Source: Thermoflexus sp.
Lineage (GTDB): Bacteria; Chloroflexota; Anaerolineae; B4-G1; SLSP01
Reading direction: 5' to 3'
DNA length: 47,114 nucleotides
NCBI GenBank assembly: GCA_020722365.1
Contig: DYKY01000006.1
Location: 1 to 47,114 of the forward strand
Positions 7,822 through 18,014 of this stretch are shown here, piece by piece. Each line of letters begins with the position of its first letter. Within the stretch, counting starts at the first letter, position 1. The notes under the pieces are model-generated. The model worked only from the letters and a program-made list of their open reading frames with translations. It was not told where the DNA came from and ran no database searches. The translations under genes were made by a program, and so were the position numbers.

Positions 7822-8357
7822 GCGAAACGACAACGCTCGCGCCGGATGCGCGTCTCGAGGCGCTCCTCTTCGTCGCCCCGCAGCCGTTGCCGCTGGAAAT
7901 GCTGGCCGAGGCGGCGGGCCTTTCGCTCGAAGAGGCTGAGGCTGCCCTCGCCACACTGGAAGCCCGTCTCGCCACGACGGGCTTGCGGATACAGCACAGC
8001 AAGAAACGCCTGCAAATCGTCTCCGCGCCCGAAGCTGCATCGCACGTCGAGAAACTGCTCGGTTTGGAAGTGCGCCTGCACCTTTCGCAGGCGGCGTTGG
8101 AGACGCTGGCGATTGTGGGCTACGCCCAACCGATCACGCGCCCGCAGATCGAGGCCATTCGCGGCGTCAGCTCCGACAGTGTGCTGCGTACCTTGCTGAA
8201 TGCCGGTCTGATCGAGGAAGCAGGCCGCGCCGAGACGGTCGGGCGCCCTATCCTCTATGGGACGACGTTCGAGTTCCTGCAGCAGTTTGGACTGCAAAAA
8301 CCGGAGGATTTGCCGCCACTGGAACAGCCCGAAAAACCTCGCGAAGGTCCTGCATAG
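7818..8357 (+). CDS. scpB: Segregation and condensation protein B (ScpB)
   Basis: About 179 residues from the GTG at 7818. Two winged-helix domains are visible: LEALLFVAPQPLPLEML at the start, and the typical LSQAALETLAIVGYAQPITRPQIE then IRGVSSDSVLRTLLNAGLI in the second. The GRPILYGTTFEFLQQFGL segment is diagnostic. ScpB dimers bind the kleisin ScpA in the SMC condensin complex that organises chromosomes. Here scpA is not adjacent, although the two often are. The GTGA overlap with the preceding stop fixes the start; an upstream in-frame ATG at 7773 would lie inside the AmaP-like gene. Confidence 0.92.
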   Translation: MSETTTLAPDARLEALLFVAPQPLPLEMLAEAAGLSLEEAEAALATLEARLATTGLRIQHSKKRLQIVSAPEAASHVEKLLGLEVRLHLSQAALETLAIVGYAQPITRPQIEAIRGVSSDSVLRTLLNAGLIEEAGRAETVGRPILYGTTFEFLQQFGLQKPEDLPPLEQPEKPREGPA

Positions 8358-8387
8358 TTCGTTCGCAAGGTTAGCAGAACACCGGAA

Positions 8388-11078
8388 ATGAAGCCACGTG
8401 AGAGCTGCCTGCCACAACGCACCGGCGCGCGGATGCGGTCGCGCGTCGGGTGTTCGCGCCTGGGGTGGCTTTTCGTGGCGCTGGCGCTGCTGATTTCTCT
8501 CAGCGGCAGCACCGCCCGCGCGCAGACGCCCACTGCGCCGGTGGGTGTCTACTACGTAGGCCTCGAAGATACCATCGCCGAGGCTATCAACCTGGCGGAA
8601 CCTTACATTGTGCGGGTGGATCAGCCGGAACTGGCTCAGGTGTTGGTGTTCAACGACTTTCTGCCGCGCGACGCAGAGACCCTGGAATTATTAAGCGGTA
8701 TAGTGCAACGCAGCGACATCGGGCTGGTGATCTTTTGCGGCCCGCAGTTCCCCAAAAGCGCTGAAGATTTGAGCGTGCTGTTGGGCGCGGGTACGTTCGG
8801 TATGACGCAATCGCGCGCCGCACTAGCCGTCCAAACTGGCGACCCCGACGACGCGCTCCAACGTACCATCACGTGGAGCGCTGCGCCGGCTATCCAGGCG
8901 CGCACCGTCATCTCGAACCCCAATCTGCTACGGCCGATCATCATCACCAGCGCGCGTGAGCCGGTCATTGAGCGCGTTCGGGGGCGTGAGCGCGCACAAT
9001 CTTTTGTCGTCGGCGGGTGGCTTGCGCATCCATCCAACTCTGAGTGGCAAAGCTGGCCCTATTTTCGCTATCTGATCTATCGCCTGATCCTCGAAGCGGC
9101 TGATGCGCCGCGCATTCTGGCTTTCGCCAATTATCCCCTCTCCCCCGTCCCCCAGGGCCAGGTTCGATGGGGCATCATCGGTGGCGGCGGCGCGGCCATG
9201 TTCATCGCTGCGTGGGCGCTTTACCTGGCGCGACGGCGGCTGTTTATGCATCCAGAACTTTGGAACGAGATTCGCGTCCGGTCCCGCAGAGAATCGCAGC
9301 GTGAATCCTCGCGCCATAGTGATTGGGAGCAGGTCGGATTCCACCGCCCGTTAGGCGGGCTGCTGACATTGCTGTTGCCCTACTTTCTGCTGCTGATTCC
9401 CATAGTTGCGTACCGGGGCGACGTGCTGCCCTGCGAGTTAATCCCCTGGGCGCAAACATTGCGCACCTGGGAAATTCTGGGGCTTGGGCTGAGCACGCTG
9501 GGCTTGCTTTTGGACATGGGCACCGGCATCGCGGCAGTCTACTACTTCGCCACGCTGCGCATCCGCTACCCACACGAAGCCTTCCGCTACTTTCAGTACT
9601 CCCTATGGTGGCAACTCCTCAGCGGCGCAGTGCAACTCGGTCTTGCTGCTGTTGTCGCCGCCTTCATCCTGCCTGGCACCACGCAGGCGTACCTCGCATT
9701 TTTCCTGGTGGCGCACGCAGTGATCCAGTTCCCTGGCTTCTTCCAGTGCTTCCGGTTTTTCTTCCGCGCCGTACAGCGGCTCGATTACGACCAATACCTG
9801 TCACTGGCGATGGTGGGGGGAACCGTTCTAATCCAGGGCTGGGCCGTGCGAATGATGCGGCAGTGGGGGGCGACCCAACCGGCGCTCGGCGAAAGTATGG
9901 GTGGGATACTGGGGTTGGGTCTGGGGCTATATTTGACCGAACTGTTGGCCTTCGTGATCGGCCTGGGACTGTATAAACATCTGGGCTACGCGCTGCGCGC
10001 GCTGCTGTTGCCGGCGTTCGATCGGCACATCACAGGGCGCATGATGAACTTTGGCGGGCGTTTGGCGTTCGGCGCGGTCGCTGTCCCGTTGGGCGCTTTC
10101 GTCCAGGCGCTGCTCCTGCCCCGCTTGTTCCCCGGTTACAGCGTCTTGCATAACGCGTGGACGTTGGTGACCGCCTTCGCGGCTGTGTTTGAGGTTCTGC
10201 AAATCGGTCTGTACACCGGCCTGCTGCCCGCCATCGTCGAGGCGCATATCCAGGGATACGAGCGATTGCTGCGCTATTACGTCAGCCAGAGCGTCCATTA
10301 TGGGCTGTGGTTCAGCCTGTTCCTGTTCACCGTGCTGTACGCCGTAGGAGATCGTGTCATCCTCGGTACGATCGGCCCGTCGGTGGTGGAAGTCGTCCAT
10401 TGGATGCTGCCGGTTCTACTGTGGGGGGTGTTTCAATGGTTAGCCTGGTCCGCCAACCAGATTTTGATCGCGCTGGGTCGACCGGCGACGGTCTCGTGGC
10501 TGACCATCGGCGAGCAGGCAGCGCGTGTGGGCCTGTTGGCCGTGTTGGTTCCACCTTACGGCATGGTAGGATTGCCGATTGCTTTTGCCGGCGCGTTGAT
10601 GTTGCGCGGCCTGGCGAGCTGGTGGTTCGTCGGGCGAGCGACCGGGCGGACACGCGTCTACGTGTGGCGGACGTTCGTCGCGCCCGTCGGCGCTGCGGCG
10701 GCGCTCCACGGTCTCTTGCGGGTCGTGGGCGAATGGGCGTGGACGCCAACGATTCCGGCCAGCGTCACACTGTTACTCGGCGGGCTGATCGGGGGACTGG
10801 CAGTGTATGGCTTTTTCACCGCGCTGTTGGGCGGGTGGGATGACGGCAGCATCGTCGAACTGGCGCGCGCGGCGCGCTTGAGTGGCCTCGGCCGGCCATT
10901 GGCGTGGTTACTGACCGTGTCCGTGCGCCTGGGCGCTCAACTCTCACCGTTACACGGGCGCTTTCCGGCGACGCTGCGCGAATTTGCCGAGGAGGAGGCG
11001 CGCGCTGCCACGTTAGGCATGCGCGAATTTGCGGGCGATTCAAAAGTCATTCGCAGCCCATCGGCGGAGAAGGTGTAA
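8388..11078 (+). CDS. MATE/Wzx-type flippase-like protein with N-terminal extracellular domain
   Basis: 896 residues. A signal-like segment (about 24-46, LGWLFVALALLISL then ARA) is followed by a soluble domain at about 50-250 with alternating beta/alpha pattern (VGVYYVGLED, QVLVFNDFLP, IGLVIFCGPQFP) that resembles a Rossmann-like or amidotransferase-like fold but shows no catalytic triad. One membrane helix near 262-280 and a basic segment lead to about twelve membrane helices at 310-840, patterned like the MOP superfamily of MATE, Wzx and MurJ exporters. A lipid-linked glycan flippase role is inferred. The last 142 bases overlap the convergent NUDIX gene. The ribosome-binding site is weak and the gene follows scpB by 30 bases. 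Confidence 0.6.
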   Translation: MKPRESCLPQRTGARMRSRVGCSRLGWLFVALALLISLSGSTARAQTPTAPVGVYYVGLEDTIAEAINLAEPYIVRVDQPELAQVLVFNDFLPRDAETLELLSGIVQRSDIGLVIFCGPQFPKSAEDLSVLLGAGTFGMTQSRAALAVQTGDPDDALQRTITWSAAPAIQARTVISNPNLLRPIIITSAREPVIERVRGRERAQSFVVGGWLAHPSNSEWQSWPYFRYLIYRLILEAADAPRILAFANYPLSPVPQGQVRWGIIGGGGAAMFIAAWALYLARRRLFMHPELWNEIRVRSRRESQRESSRHSDWEQVGFHRPLGGLLTLLLPYFLLLIPIVAYRGDVLPCELIPWAQTLRTWEILGLGLSTLGLLLDMGTGIAAVYYFATLRIRYPHEAFRYFQYSLWWQLLSGAVQLGLAAVVAAFILPGTTQAYLAFFLVAHAVIQFPGFFQCFRFFFRAVQRLDYDQYLSLAMVGGTVLIQGWAVRMMRQWGATQPALGESMGGILGLGLGLYLTELLAFVIGLGLYKHLGYALRALLLPAFDRHITGRMMNFGGRLAFGAVAVPLGAFVQALLLPRLFPGYSVLHNAWTLVTAFAAVFEVLQIGLYTGLLPAIVEAHIQGYERLLRYYVSQSVHYGLWFSLFLFTVLYAVGDRVILGTIGPSVVEVVHWMLPVLLWGVFQWLAWSANQILIALGRPATVSWLTIGEQAARVGLLAVLVPPYGMVGLPIAFAGALMLRGLASWWFVGRATGRTRVYVWRTFVAPVGAAAALHGLLRVVGEWAWTPTIPASVTLLLGGLIGGLAVYGFFTALLGGWDDGSIVELARAARLSGLGRPLAWLLTVSVRLGAQLSPLHGRFPATLREFAEEEARAATLGMREFAGDSKVIRSPSAEKV

Positions 11079-11524
11079 TGGCCGTAGATCAACGGTCCGG
11101 GTTCCAGGACGCGCGGGAGCAGTTCCGGCAGATCTTCGACCAGGGGGAGTTTGGCGATATCTGAACGCGCGACCCAGACCGGCGCGCCCTCGGTCGAGGC
11201 GTGGAGTTCGCCCGGCGGCGCCGCGCCGGTAAAGACGAAAAAGAGCACGCCGGGCGCAGAGGCCAGCGTCACGTGGACGATGGCGCGCAGCGTCAGCGCC
11301 GTCAACGTCAGCCCGGCTTCTTCCTCAACCTCGCGTATGGCTGCTCGATGTGGTGTTTCCCCCGGCTCAATGTGCCCGCCCAGACCGTTATACTTCCCGG
11401 CCCACAGCTTCTTGTCCGGCGCGCCGTGCAACAGCAGTACCTCGTCGCCGCGTGTCAAAAACACCAGCACGCGCGGGATGACGGTGTAGCGCACACCGGC
11501 ATTCAGTTGGTCCTCAGGGCGCAT
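10937..11524 (-). CDS. NUDIX hydrolase
   Basis: About 195 residues from the ATG at 11524. The full Nudix box GX5EX7REVXEEXGU is present at about 50-72 (GHIEPGE, then REVEEEAGL), with the preceding LWAGKYNGLGG typical of MutT-like 8-oxo-dGTP diphosphatases. Substrate specificity cannot be read from the sequence. The start lies inside the 3' end of the preceding gene (11-base overlap), suggesting coupling; a start at 11539 is possible. After the fold ends near FSADGLRMTFE, the last 34 or so residues are translated from DNA antisense to the flippase gene and are Ser/Ala/Arg-rich, so they are probably an unstructured accidental tail. Confidence 0.88.
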   Translation of the reverse strand: MRPEDQLNAGVRYTVIPRVLVFLTRGDEVLLLHGAPDKKLWAGKYNGLGGHIEPGETPHRAAIREVEEEAGLTLTALTLRAIVHVTLASAPGVLFFVFTGAAPPGELHASTEGAPVWVARSDIAKLPLVEDLPELLPRVLEPGPLIYGHYTFSADGLRMTFESPANSRMPNVAARASSSANSRSVAGKRPCNGES

Positions 11525-12482
11525 AGATGGTATCCCCATAAGTCAGCGTTAGAGCGTGGATGGCCTCGAACGTGAGCCAGCGGCTGGGATGATGCAGGCG
11601 TTCTTCGAACAACACGGGGGTTGGACGCGCTTTGTTCCAGCGGCCTTCCTCGGTCTTGAGCGAGAGCAACAAGTAGAGCCACCCCTGGAAACGGGGATGC
11701 GTGCGGAAGTCCGTCTGCGCCACCACACGGCACAGCTCGACGATGTCGGAGCGATAATAGCGCGGGAACGTGGGCTGGAGCCAGTCCGCGTCGCACCCGC
11801 TAAAATCGAAGAGATGATTGATGAGGGATTCACCCAACACCGCGATCGCGGCTTCTTCGTCTGCGCCGCGCTGTTCGGCGGGCATACTGACCAGCGCGGC
11901 CAATGCTTTGACCAGTCCATGCGCACAGGCGCCGTTGGCGATCGGGCAAGCCAACTGTTCCGGGCGCAAGAGAACGGCGTGGAGCAACGCCGCCAGGGCC
12001 GAACGCGCGCGCAGATCGTTCCCATAGCCGAAGCGCCACATGATCTGCAACGCCATGCCGGTATAACAGAGCCACGGCACGCTATCGCCGCCGATGGCGG
12101 CGCGGGCGGTGGCAAAACGCCCATCCTCACCGCGCCCCTGGTTGAGCAGGTTCTCGCACGCCGGTTCGGCTTCTGGGAAGCGCGACGCGCCGATCTGTGT
12201 GAACAGATACAACGTGCCAAAATTGCCTAGCGCGCCGCCGAAATACGGATCGTGTTCGCGGCCCCAGAAGTTGACGTGGTTCCAGTGTTCTCGTAGTAAG
12301 GCAATGGGCGACCAGGCCAGCAGCCGCGCGTTCTCCTCGTGCAAGGTAGCCTCAGCTCTCTTGAACAGGTGGCGCAACGTCAGCAAGCGCGCAGAAGGAT
12401 TCGCGGGATCCAGAAGCCAGGGGACCGGATCCCGTTTGACCAATTCCAGCCAGCGCGTCGCTGGTACCCGGGTGGATGGCAT
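11514..12482 (-). CDS. Conserved protein, prenyltransferase/terpenoid-cyclase-like helical repeat
   Basis: 322 residues, all helical in pattern with repeated hydrophobic and Trp-rich helices (WLLDPANPSARLLTL, LREHWNHVNFWG, RYYRSDIVELCRVV). It contains Gly-Gln/Asp-Gly turn motifs such as GRGEDGRF and KTEEGRWNKARP, which are reminiscent of alpha/alpha-toroid repeats of the squalene-cyclase and prenyltransferase superfamily. No catalytic DxDD motif or isoprenoid-related neighbour is seen, so I assign no function. It is 16 bases behind the adenosine-specific kinase gene and overlaps the NUDIX start, so these three genes form a tight unit. Confidence 0.6.
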   Translation of the reverse strand: MPSTRVPATRWLELVKRDPVPWLLDPANPSARLLTLRHLFKRAEATLHEENARLLAWSPIALLREHWNHVNFWGREHDPYFGGALGNFGTLYLFTQIGASRFPEAEPACENLLNQGRGEDGRFATARAAIGGDSVPWLCYTGMALQIMWRFGYGNDLRARSALAALLHAVLLRPEQLACPIANGACAHGLVKALAALVSMPAEQRGADEEAAIAVLGESLINHLFDFSGCDADWLQPTFPRYYRSDIVELCRVVAQTDFRTHPRFQGWLYLLLSLKTEEGRWNKARPTPVLFEERLHHPSRWLTFEAIHALTLTYGDTIYAP

Positions 12483-12498
12483 AGCGTGCAGTGTTGGG

Positions 12499-12990
12499 TC
12501 AGAGCTTGTAGCCGATCATCCGCAAGAAGCCCTTGCGCCAGGCGATGTCCTCTTCTCCCTCGATCCCTTGCGTCAACATTCCGTCGATGACGCCCAGGAT
12601 GCCACGCCCTAGTTCGGTCTCGGCGACGATGACCTGGGTGGGATTAGCCGTTGCACAGAAAATATGCACAACTTCCGGGACCATTTTGACGGTGTTGAGC
12701 ACGTTGACCGGATAGAAACCCTCGCCCAGGAAAATAATGAAGCTGTGCCCTGCGCTCAGCGCCAGCGCGTTGGTGCGCGCCAATTCGAGCATGGCATCGT
12801 CGGTGCCGGACCAGCGCACCAGCGATTTACCCGATGCCTCGCAGAAAGCGAGGCCGAATTTGATGCCAGGGATAGCGGTGACGAGCGCCTCGTGCAGGTC
12901 TTCCACTGTTTTGATAAAGTGGGATTGCCCCAAGATGAAGTTGATCGGTTCCGGCTTTTCAATAGGAACGACGGCCAATTTTAAGTCCAT
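12499..12990 (-). CDS. Adenosine-specific kinase (DUF355 family)
   Basis: 163 residues, full family length. Features include NFILGQSHFIKTVEDLHEAL, KFGLAFCEASGKSLVRWSG, and the closing GILGVIDGM and IEGEEDIAWRKGFLR segments. The family is known mainly from archaea and thermophilic bacteria and binds adenosine/AMP; the kinase label rests on limited biochemistry from that family. An excellent AGGAGG site precedes the ATG at 12990. It leads the three-gene unit with the helical protein and the NUDIX hydrolase, which suggests a nucleotide-related theme, but that link is inference. Confidence 0.88.
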   Translation of the reverse strand: MDLKLAVVPIEKPEPINFILGQSHFIKTVEDLHEALVTAIPGIKFGLAFCEASGKSLVRWSGTDDAMLELARTNALALSAGHSFIIFLGEGFYPVNVLNTVKMVPEVVHIFCATANPTQVIVAETELGRGILGVIDGMLTQGIEGEEDIAWRKGFLRMIGYKL

Positions 12991-13010
12991 AAAGACACCT
13001 CCTGGGAATA

Positions 13011-13050
13011 GTCCAAAGTTGAAAGTCTAGCGTCTAAAGTCCGCTGAAAT
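13011..13050. repeat. Degenerate heptamer-type spacer repeat
   Basis: Units of the AAAGTYY/GTCTARM type with period 7-8 (CCAAAGT, GAAAGTC, TAAAGTC) fill the spacer between the adenosine-specific kinase gene and the cinA-like gene. Confidence 0.5.
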
Positions 13051-13054
13051 CTGG

Positions 13055-13885
13055 TCAATCCGTTGAGGCATGGATCTCACCGACTGACAGGCCGGCGGCT
13101 TCTGCTGTGCGGCGCAGGTCATCCAGCGTGGCTTGAGCGGCGGCATGCGCCTCGGCAGCGGTCGAGGCCAGCGCCCCGGCGATCACCTGCAGGCCTTCAA
13201 CACTGGCCGCGGGAAACGGCTTGGCCAGGGATTTGAGATAGACGTCGGGATGGCGCCGGGCAACGTCACGTAAAGGAATGGCAAGGTCGGCCTCGTCGTC
13301 ACAGTGGACGAGCAGTGTATGCTCGGCCCACGTCCCCGGGTTGAAACGGTGCAGCAGTTCCGGCGCAATCGAAGCGGCGAAGATCGCTTCCAATTCCGCG
13401 GGCACGCCGGGCAGGACGTAGATCACGGTCCCCTGATGCTCAAGCTTGACGCCAGGCGCGGTCCCCACCGGATTGGGAAGGGGTGTGGCGCCAAGGGGCA
13501 ACATCGCCATCTTTATTCGCGCGAATGTCGGTCCTCGCTGTGTAAGATAGTGTTGCGTCAACAGACGATCGTAGTGGTTCTCGACGAGGTCCGCTGCCGT
13601 GCTGTTGAGGGCAAGTGGTAATTGCAATGCTTCCGCCAACGCGGACAACGTCAGGTCATCTTCGGTGGGGCCGAGACCGCCACTGCACAGCAATACATCC
13701 GGCTGCTGGGCGAGGAGAAACAAAAGCCCATGTGCGATTTTAGTCGGGTCATCGCGAACCATGGCCGCATAGTCTACGCTAAACCCCATCTGCGTGAGGT
13801 ATTGGCTCAACGCGAAGAGGTTGGCGTCGCGGACGACACCGTTGAGCAGCTCATTGCCAATCGCCAACAAGCTCGCTGTGGGCAT
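13055..13885 (-). CDS. CinA-like protein, MoCF domain only
   Basis: 276 residues. The N-terminal molybdopterin-binding-like (MoaB/MogA fold) domain is clear: SLLAIGNELLNGVVRDAN, VLLCSGGLGPTEDDLT and VIYVLPGVPAELEAIF. This domain of CinA/COG1058 proteins has ADP-ribose or NAD-related pyrophosphatase activity in characterised members. The C-terminal PncC (nicotinamide-nucleotide amidase) domain is absent; after about residue 180 comes a KSLAKPFPAASVEGL region and then the stop. The start is at a good AGGAGAG site. It lies downstream of the frameshifted receiver gene in the same orientation. Confidence 0.87.
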   Translation of the reverse strand: MPTASLLAIGNELLNGVVRDANLFALSQYLTQMGFSVDYAAMVRDDPTKIAHGLLFLLAQQPDVLLCSGGLGPTEDDLTLSALAEALQLPLALNSTAADLVENHYDRLLTQHYLTQRGPTFARIKMAMLPLGATPLPNPVGTAPGVKLEHQGTVIYVLPGVPAELEAIFAASIAPELLHRFNPGTWAEHTLLVHCDDEADLAIPLRDVARRHPDVYLKSLAKPFPAASVEGLQVIAGALASTAAEAHAAAQATLDDLRRTAEAAGLSVGEIHASTD

Positions 13886-13927
13886 GGAGACTCTCCTGAG
13901 GGATCGATTGCGAATCAGGCGCCGCGC

Positions 13928-14310
13928 CTAACTCTCCATTCCCAACACACGTTTTACATTGTCCCGGAGTTCGTGGGTACCAAATGGTTTGACGAGGTAC
14001 ACCTGTACTTTGGCAACATGCTCACCGAACACCTTGTCGATGGGGGCGCCGCGCGCGGTAATGACGATGACCGAATATCGCGCATGGTCAGCTCCTGTTT
14101 TATGGCCTGGTAGACTTCCCACCCGCCCATGTCGGGCAACATCAGATCAAGCAGAACGAGCGCCGGTTTGACCTGGCGAATCGTCTCCAACGCTTTTTGT
14201 CCTTCACGCACACCAACGATCTCAAAATTATCACGGCTCAAGATGACGCCGACGAGGTCAATCATATCCTGGTCATCTTCGATGTAAACGATCTTCGTGC
14301 GTTCCGCCAT
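13928..14310 (-). pseudogene. Response regulator receiver, single-base frameshift
   Basis: The 5' frame encodes IVYIEDDQDMIDLVGVIL and LVLLDLMLPDMGGWEVYQ, a normal receiver start with its phospho-acceptor Asp. After QELTMRDI the reading frame must change by one base near 14072 to continue into VIVITARGAPIDKVFG, then VYLVKPFGTHELRDNV. The paralogue next door reads straight through the same place as HIPVIVVTAK, so one base, probably a C, is missing here. Repairing it gives a 127-residue receiver. It may be a real pseudogene or an assembly error. Start: ATG at 14310 after GTGGGGA. Confidence 0.8.
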
Positions 14311-14459
14311 ATTGTTCCCCACTTCCCAACACGCAGCTTCCTTTCGAGAAATCGGAGCGCCGGGCCTGCAACAGCCCAGCGCTCGGAACGTCTATGCCAG
14401 TCTTACCCAAGGGTGTAAAGCAGACAGCCTTGCACTATGACGTTAAAAGCGGCCAGCTA

Positions 14460-14900
14460 TTATAGTTTTGTGCCCAATACTTTGTTGACGTTGGCGAGCA
14501 GTTCTTGCGGACCAAAAGGCTTGGTCACATAATCGTCAACTTTGGCGATGTGCAGACCGAGGACCTTGTCGATGCTCTGCGCTTTGGCCGTGACCACAAT
14601 GACCGGGATGTGGCTCAATTCTTCGTCCGCCTTCATCTGTTGGTAGACTTCCCAACCGTCGATATCCGGCATCATCAGATCGAGCAACACCAGCTTTGGC
14701 TTGATTTTGCGCACGACCTCCAGGCCTTCGCGCCCGCCTACAGCGCCAATCAGCTCAAAATTGCGTCGCCCCAAGATCAGGCGAATCAATTCAATCATTT
14801 CGGGTTCGTCCTCGATACAAACGACCTTGAGTTTCTCTTGTGCAGGCGCAGCGTCTTTCTGCGCTTCTGCGAGGGTGGATTGTGGATTTCGTTCTGCCAT
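14460..14900 (-). CDS. Stand-alone response regulator (receiver)
   Basis: 146 residues. A 24-residue Ala/Gln-rich N-terminal leader is followed by a receiver domain: acidic pair E30-D31, phospho-acceptor D74 in LLDLMMPDIDG, Thr104 in IVVTAK and Lys127 in YVTKPFG. There is no output domain, so it must act through protein contacts or as a phosphate relay. GAGGAGG precedes the ATG. It is a close tandem paralogue of the frameshifted gene at 13.9-14.3 kb; both share IDKV(F/L)G and KPFG-(T/P) blocks. Confidence 0.9.
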   Translation of the reverse strand: MAERNPQSTLAEAQKDAAPAQEKLKVVCIEDEPEMIELIRLILGRRNFELIGAVGGREGLEVVRKIKPKLVLLDLMMPDIDGWEVYQQMKADEELSHIPVIVVTAKAQSIDKVLGLHIAKVDDYVTKPFGPQELLANVNKVLGTKL

Positions 14901-15124
14901 AGCTTGCCTCCTCAGTCATACACCTCAAGTTCAGTTTAGCACAACCCTTGGGGATGTCAATAAGCCATTGTTCGGATTCCGTTAATAGTTTACCATATTT
15001 TCACAAAAGGGTGAATGGGCATCTGACCATGGTTGTGCTTTCCAGAAACGCTATGTCCCCCTGTCCAAAGCAATCTTGTGTTTTCCCGGTTATTCACCAG
15101 GGGCTTGTACTTCATAGCGGAGCG

Positions 15125-15153
15125 TTCGCCCTCTCCCCTTTTTGGGGTATAAT
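15125..15153 (+). promoter_or_regulatory. Putative gyrA promoter
   Basis: An exact TATAAT at 15148-15153 has a weak -35 candidate TTCGCC at 15125-15130 with a 17-base spacer. This predicts a start near 15160 and an untranslated leader of about 128 bases before gyrA. The remainder of the 14901-15124 spacer shows no gene. Confidence 0.55.
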
Positions 15154-15198
15154 ATTTCTTTGGAAACCCTCACGTTTCCTGATCGTCTGTCACAAATT

Positions 15199-15280
15199 CC
15201 ATGAATTTGGCACATCTTCGTTAAATTCATGGCGCTTGTGGGGCAACCATCACCATCCCACAAGGTTGAACCTGTGGAGG
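15199..15280 (+). promoter_or_regulatory. Structured gyrA 5' leader
   Basis: Two perfect hairpin stems lie in the predicted leader: 10 bp (15199-15208 with 15223-15232) and 8 bp (15235-15242 with 15257-15264). A third, CCAC-AGGT pairing with ACCT-GTGG (15258-15277), would compete with the second stem and reach the first bases of the GGAGG ribosome-binding site at 15276-15280. The layout could allow alternative folding that controls gyrA translation; that role is inference. Confidence 0.45.
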
Positions 15281-15287
15281 AACAAGC

Positions 15288-17900
<2,613 letters not shown>

Positions 17901-17998
17901 TAACTGGAGGTTGAGGTTGGTAACTGGTAACTAAGGATTAGGCCACATGCTAGTTTCCGACACCCAATCACCGATTACCGATTACCAATCCCTACCAA
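17901..17998. repeat. Heptamer-type repeats with opposed arms
   Basis: The left part has GGTAACT/GGTTGAG-type units and the right part has CCGATTA/CCAATCC-type units, roughly complementary, so the spacer can fold into an imperfect long hairpin. It lies right after the gyrA stop and before the AAAGGAG site of the next gene. It could act as a weak terminator or transcript stabiliser; that is inference. Confidence 0.6.
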
Positions 17999-18014
17999 AC
18001 AAAGGAGCGTCGAT

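Noticed and set aside
13055-13885. Full CinA with nicotinamide-nucleotide amidase domain
   Set aside because: The reading frame ends about 95 residues after the MoCF fold and shows no PncC motifs, so only the N-terminal domain is claimed.
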